From NCBI GenBank assembly GCA_006226265.1, contig SBHH01000243.1:1-10577 (forward strand): a stretch of DNA of 10,577 nt, written 5' to 3'. A model generated the notes under the pieces. It worked only from the letters and a program-made list of their open reading frames with translations. It was not told where the DNA came from and made no database searches. Positions 9,804-10,577 of this stretch are shown in pieces; the stretch's first letter is position 1, and each line of letters starts with the position of its first letter. This DNA comes from Alphaproteobacteria bacterium (GTDB taxonomy: Bacteria > Pseudomonadota > Alphaproteobacteria > Sneathiellales > Sneathiellaceae). The position numbers were made by a program, and so were the translations under genes.

Positions 9804-10577
9804 TTGCTGTGGACTTCCTGGGCGCCGCCTTCTTTTTCAGCGCCGCGGGCTTTTTCACGGTCGCCGCCTTGACGGGCCGTTTTTTGGCCGCTGGTGCCGC
9901 CGCTTTCGCCTTTTTCGGAGCCGGTTTCGCGACCACGGCGGCTTTCACCTCAGGCTCTTTCGTCTTCGGATCATGGGCACGGATAAAGGCCGCGATGCGG
10001 GGCGCGATCTGGCCGTTGAACTTGCGCCCGTTGAAGACGCCGTAATGGCCGACGCCCTTCTGCTCGTAATGGGTTTTCATCTTTTCATCGAGGCCCGTGC
10101 AGATATCATGGGCGGCGACGGTCTGGCCGATGCCGGAGATATCGTCAAGCTCCCCTTCCACCGTCATCAGTGCGGTTTTCTCAATCGCCCCGGTTTTGAC
10201 CAGCCGGTCACCCCGATACATCATCTCGCCTTTGGCGAGGGCCTGCTTCTGGAACACGGTCTCGATCGTCTGCAGGTAATATTCCGCCGTCAGGTCCATC
10301 ACCGCATTATATTCGGCATAGAAGGCGCGATGCTTGTCCGCGCTGTCGCCATCGCCCTGCACCAGATGGTCGAACTGGTTGAGATGGGCTTCCAGATGAC
10401 GGTCGAGATTCATGCTGACAAAGCCGCCGAGCTGCAAAAAGCCCGGATAAACGAGGCGGAACGCGCCCGGATAGCCGATCGGCACGGGATAGATGACCGT
10501 CCGCTCGAACGTCTCGATAGAATGATCGGTCGCCAGCTTGCAGGGCGCGGTCGGATGACGGCGGGTATCGATCGGGC
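9775..10577 (-). CDS. phaZ: Intracellular polyhydroxyalkanoate depolymerase, 5' end outside the window
   Basis: Only the C-terminal 266 residues are visible; the frame runs off the right edge. An internal GTG at 10485 is not the start, because the frame stays open and family-like beyond it, with PIDTRRHPT at the very edge. The sequence fits the intracellular PhaZ family (alpha/beta hydrolase, PHB_depo_C), which cleaves stored PHB to hydroxybutyrate oligomers. Visible parts are [31 protein letters not shown], and the late catalytic-triad region: [11 protein letters not shown] carrying the Asp and [14 protein letters not shown] carrying the His. The nucleophile lies upstream, off the window. 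After [10 protein letters not shown] the domain ends and a tail of about 64 residues, rich in Lys, Ala and Pro, follows to the TGA at 9775. Such a tail is absent from the catalytic core. It is the first visible gene of a likely operon with ycgN and the ygjP-like gene. Confidence 0.92.
   Translation of the reverse strand, partial: PIDTRRHPTAPCKLATDHSIETFERTVIYPVPIGYPGAFRLVYPGFLQLGGFVSMNLDRHLEAHLNQFDHLVQGDGDSADKHRAFYAEYNAVMDLTAEYYLQTIETVFQKQALAKGEMMYRGDRLVKTGAIEKTALMTVEGELDDISGIGQTVAAHDICTGLDEKMKTHYEQKGVGHYGVFNGRKFNGQIAPRIAAFIRAHDPKTKEPEVKAAVVAKPAPKKAKAAAPAAKKRPVKAATVKKPAALKKKAAPRKSTANGKATGKQG
9778..9969 (-). other. Histone-H1-like Lys/Ala/Pro tail encoded at the end of phaZ
   Basis: The last 64 codons encode a low-complexity basic segment: 18 Lys and 2 Arg with only two Glu, plus many Ala and several Pro. 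Units such as [16 protein letters not shown] and KKPAALKKK recur irregularly. This composition resembles the C-terminal DNA-binding tails of histone H1, AlgP and the PHA granule proteins PhaF and PhaM (PAKKA-type repeats). DNA binding here is inference from composition. The ycgN start codon lies within this segment. Confidence 0.75.

Noticed and set aside
10483..10485. GTG as the true start of the depolymerase.
   Set aside because: The frame stays open to the right edge and encodes family-like sequence (PIDTRRHPT...), so the gene extends past the window.

Overview
The window looks like a chromosomal, origin-proximal segment of an alphaproteobacterium. The evidence is the order dnaN-recF-gyrB, the moderately high GC coding sequence with a G/C-rich third codon position, and protein sequences of alphaproteobacterial character (GyrB, a GT51 penicillin-binding protein with a long basic N-terminal tail, an intracellular polyhydroxyalkanoate depolymerase). 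I cannot name the genus. A dnaA gene would be expected just upstream of base 1, but no dnaA sequence is visible here.

Layout. Bases 1-135 are an AT-richer leader with no convincing gene. On the + strand follow the DNA polymerase III sliding clamp (dnaN, 136-1254), the gap-repair ATPase RecF (1376-2554, GTG start), DNA gyrase subunit B (gyrB, 2570-4999) and, after a 145-base gap, a bifunctional class A penicillin-binding protein (5145-7295). A candidate terminator lies where the two gene blocks converge, near 7299-7345. Everything to the right is on the - strand. Read in its own direction, this block is the 3' part of an intracellular PHA depolymerase (phaZ, cut by the right edge), a YcgN/UPF0260 cysteine-cluster protein, a YgjP/DUF45 zinc metallohydrolase and a Bcr/CflA-type MFS drug exporter. 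The first three reading frames overlap by 29 and 17 bases; the exporter follows after 45 bases.

How the genes work together. The left half is replication and repair machinery: clamp, RecF loading at gaps and supercoiling. It is followed by a cell-wall polymerase. The right half looks like one transcription unit of loosely related functions: storage-polymer turnover, two conserved proteins of uncertain role, and an efflux pump.

I see no mobile element, CRISPR array, tRNA, rRNA, phage gene or defence cassette, and no evidence of a wholly new system. The points most worth a second look are a histone-H1-like Lys/Ala/Pro tail on the PHA depolymerase, an RNA hairpin that could bury the start codon of the exporter, and the tight overlap of phaZ, ycgN and the ygjP-like gene.
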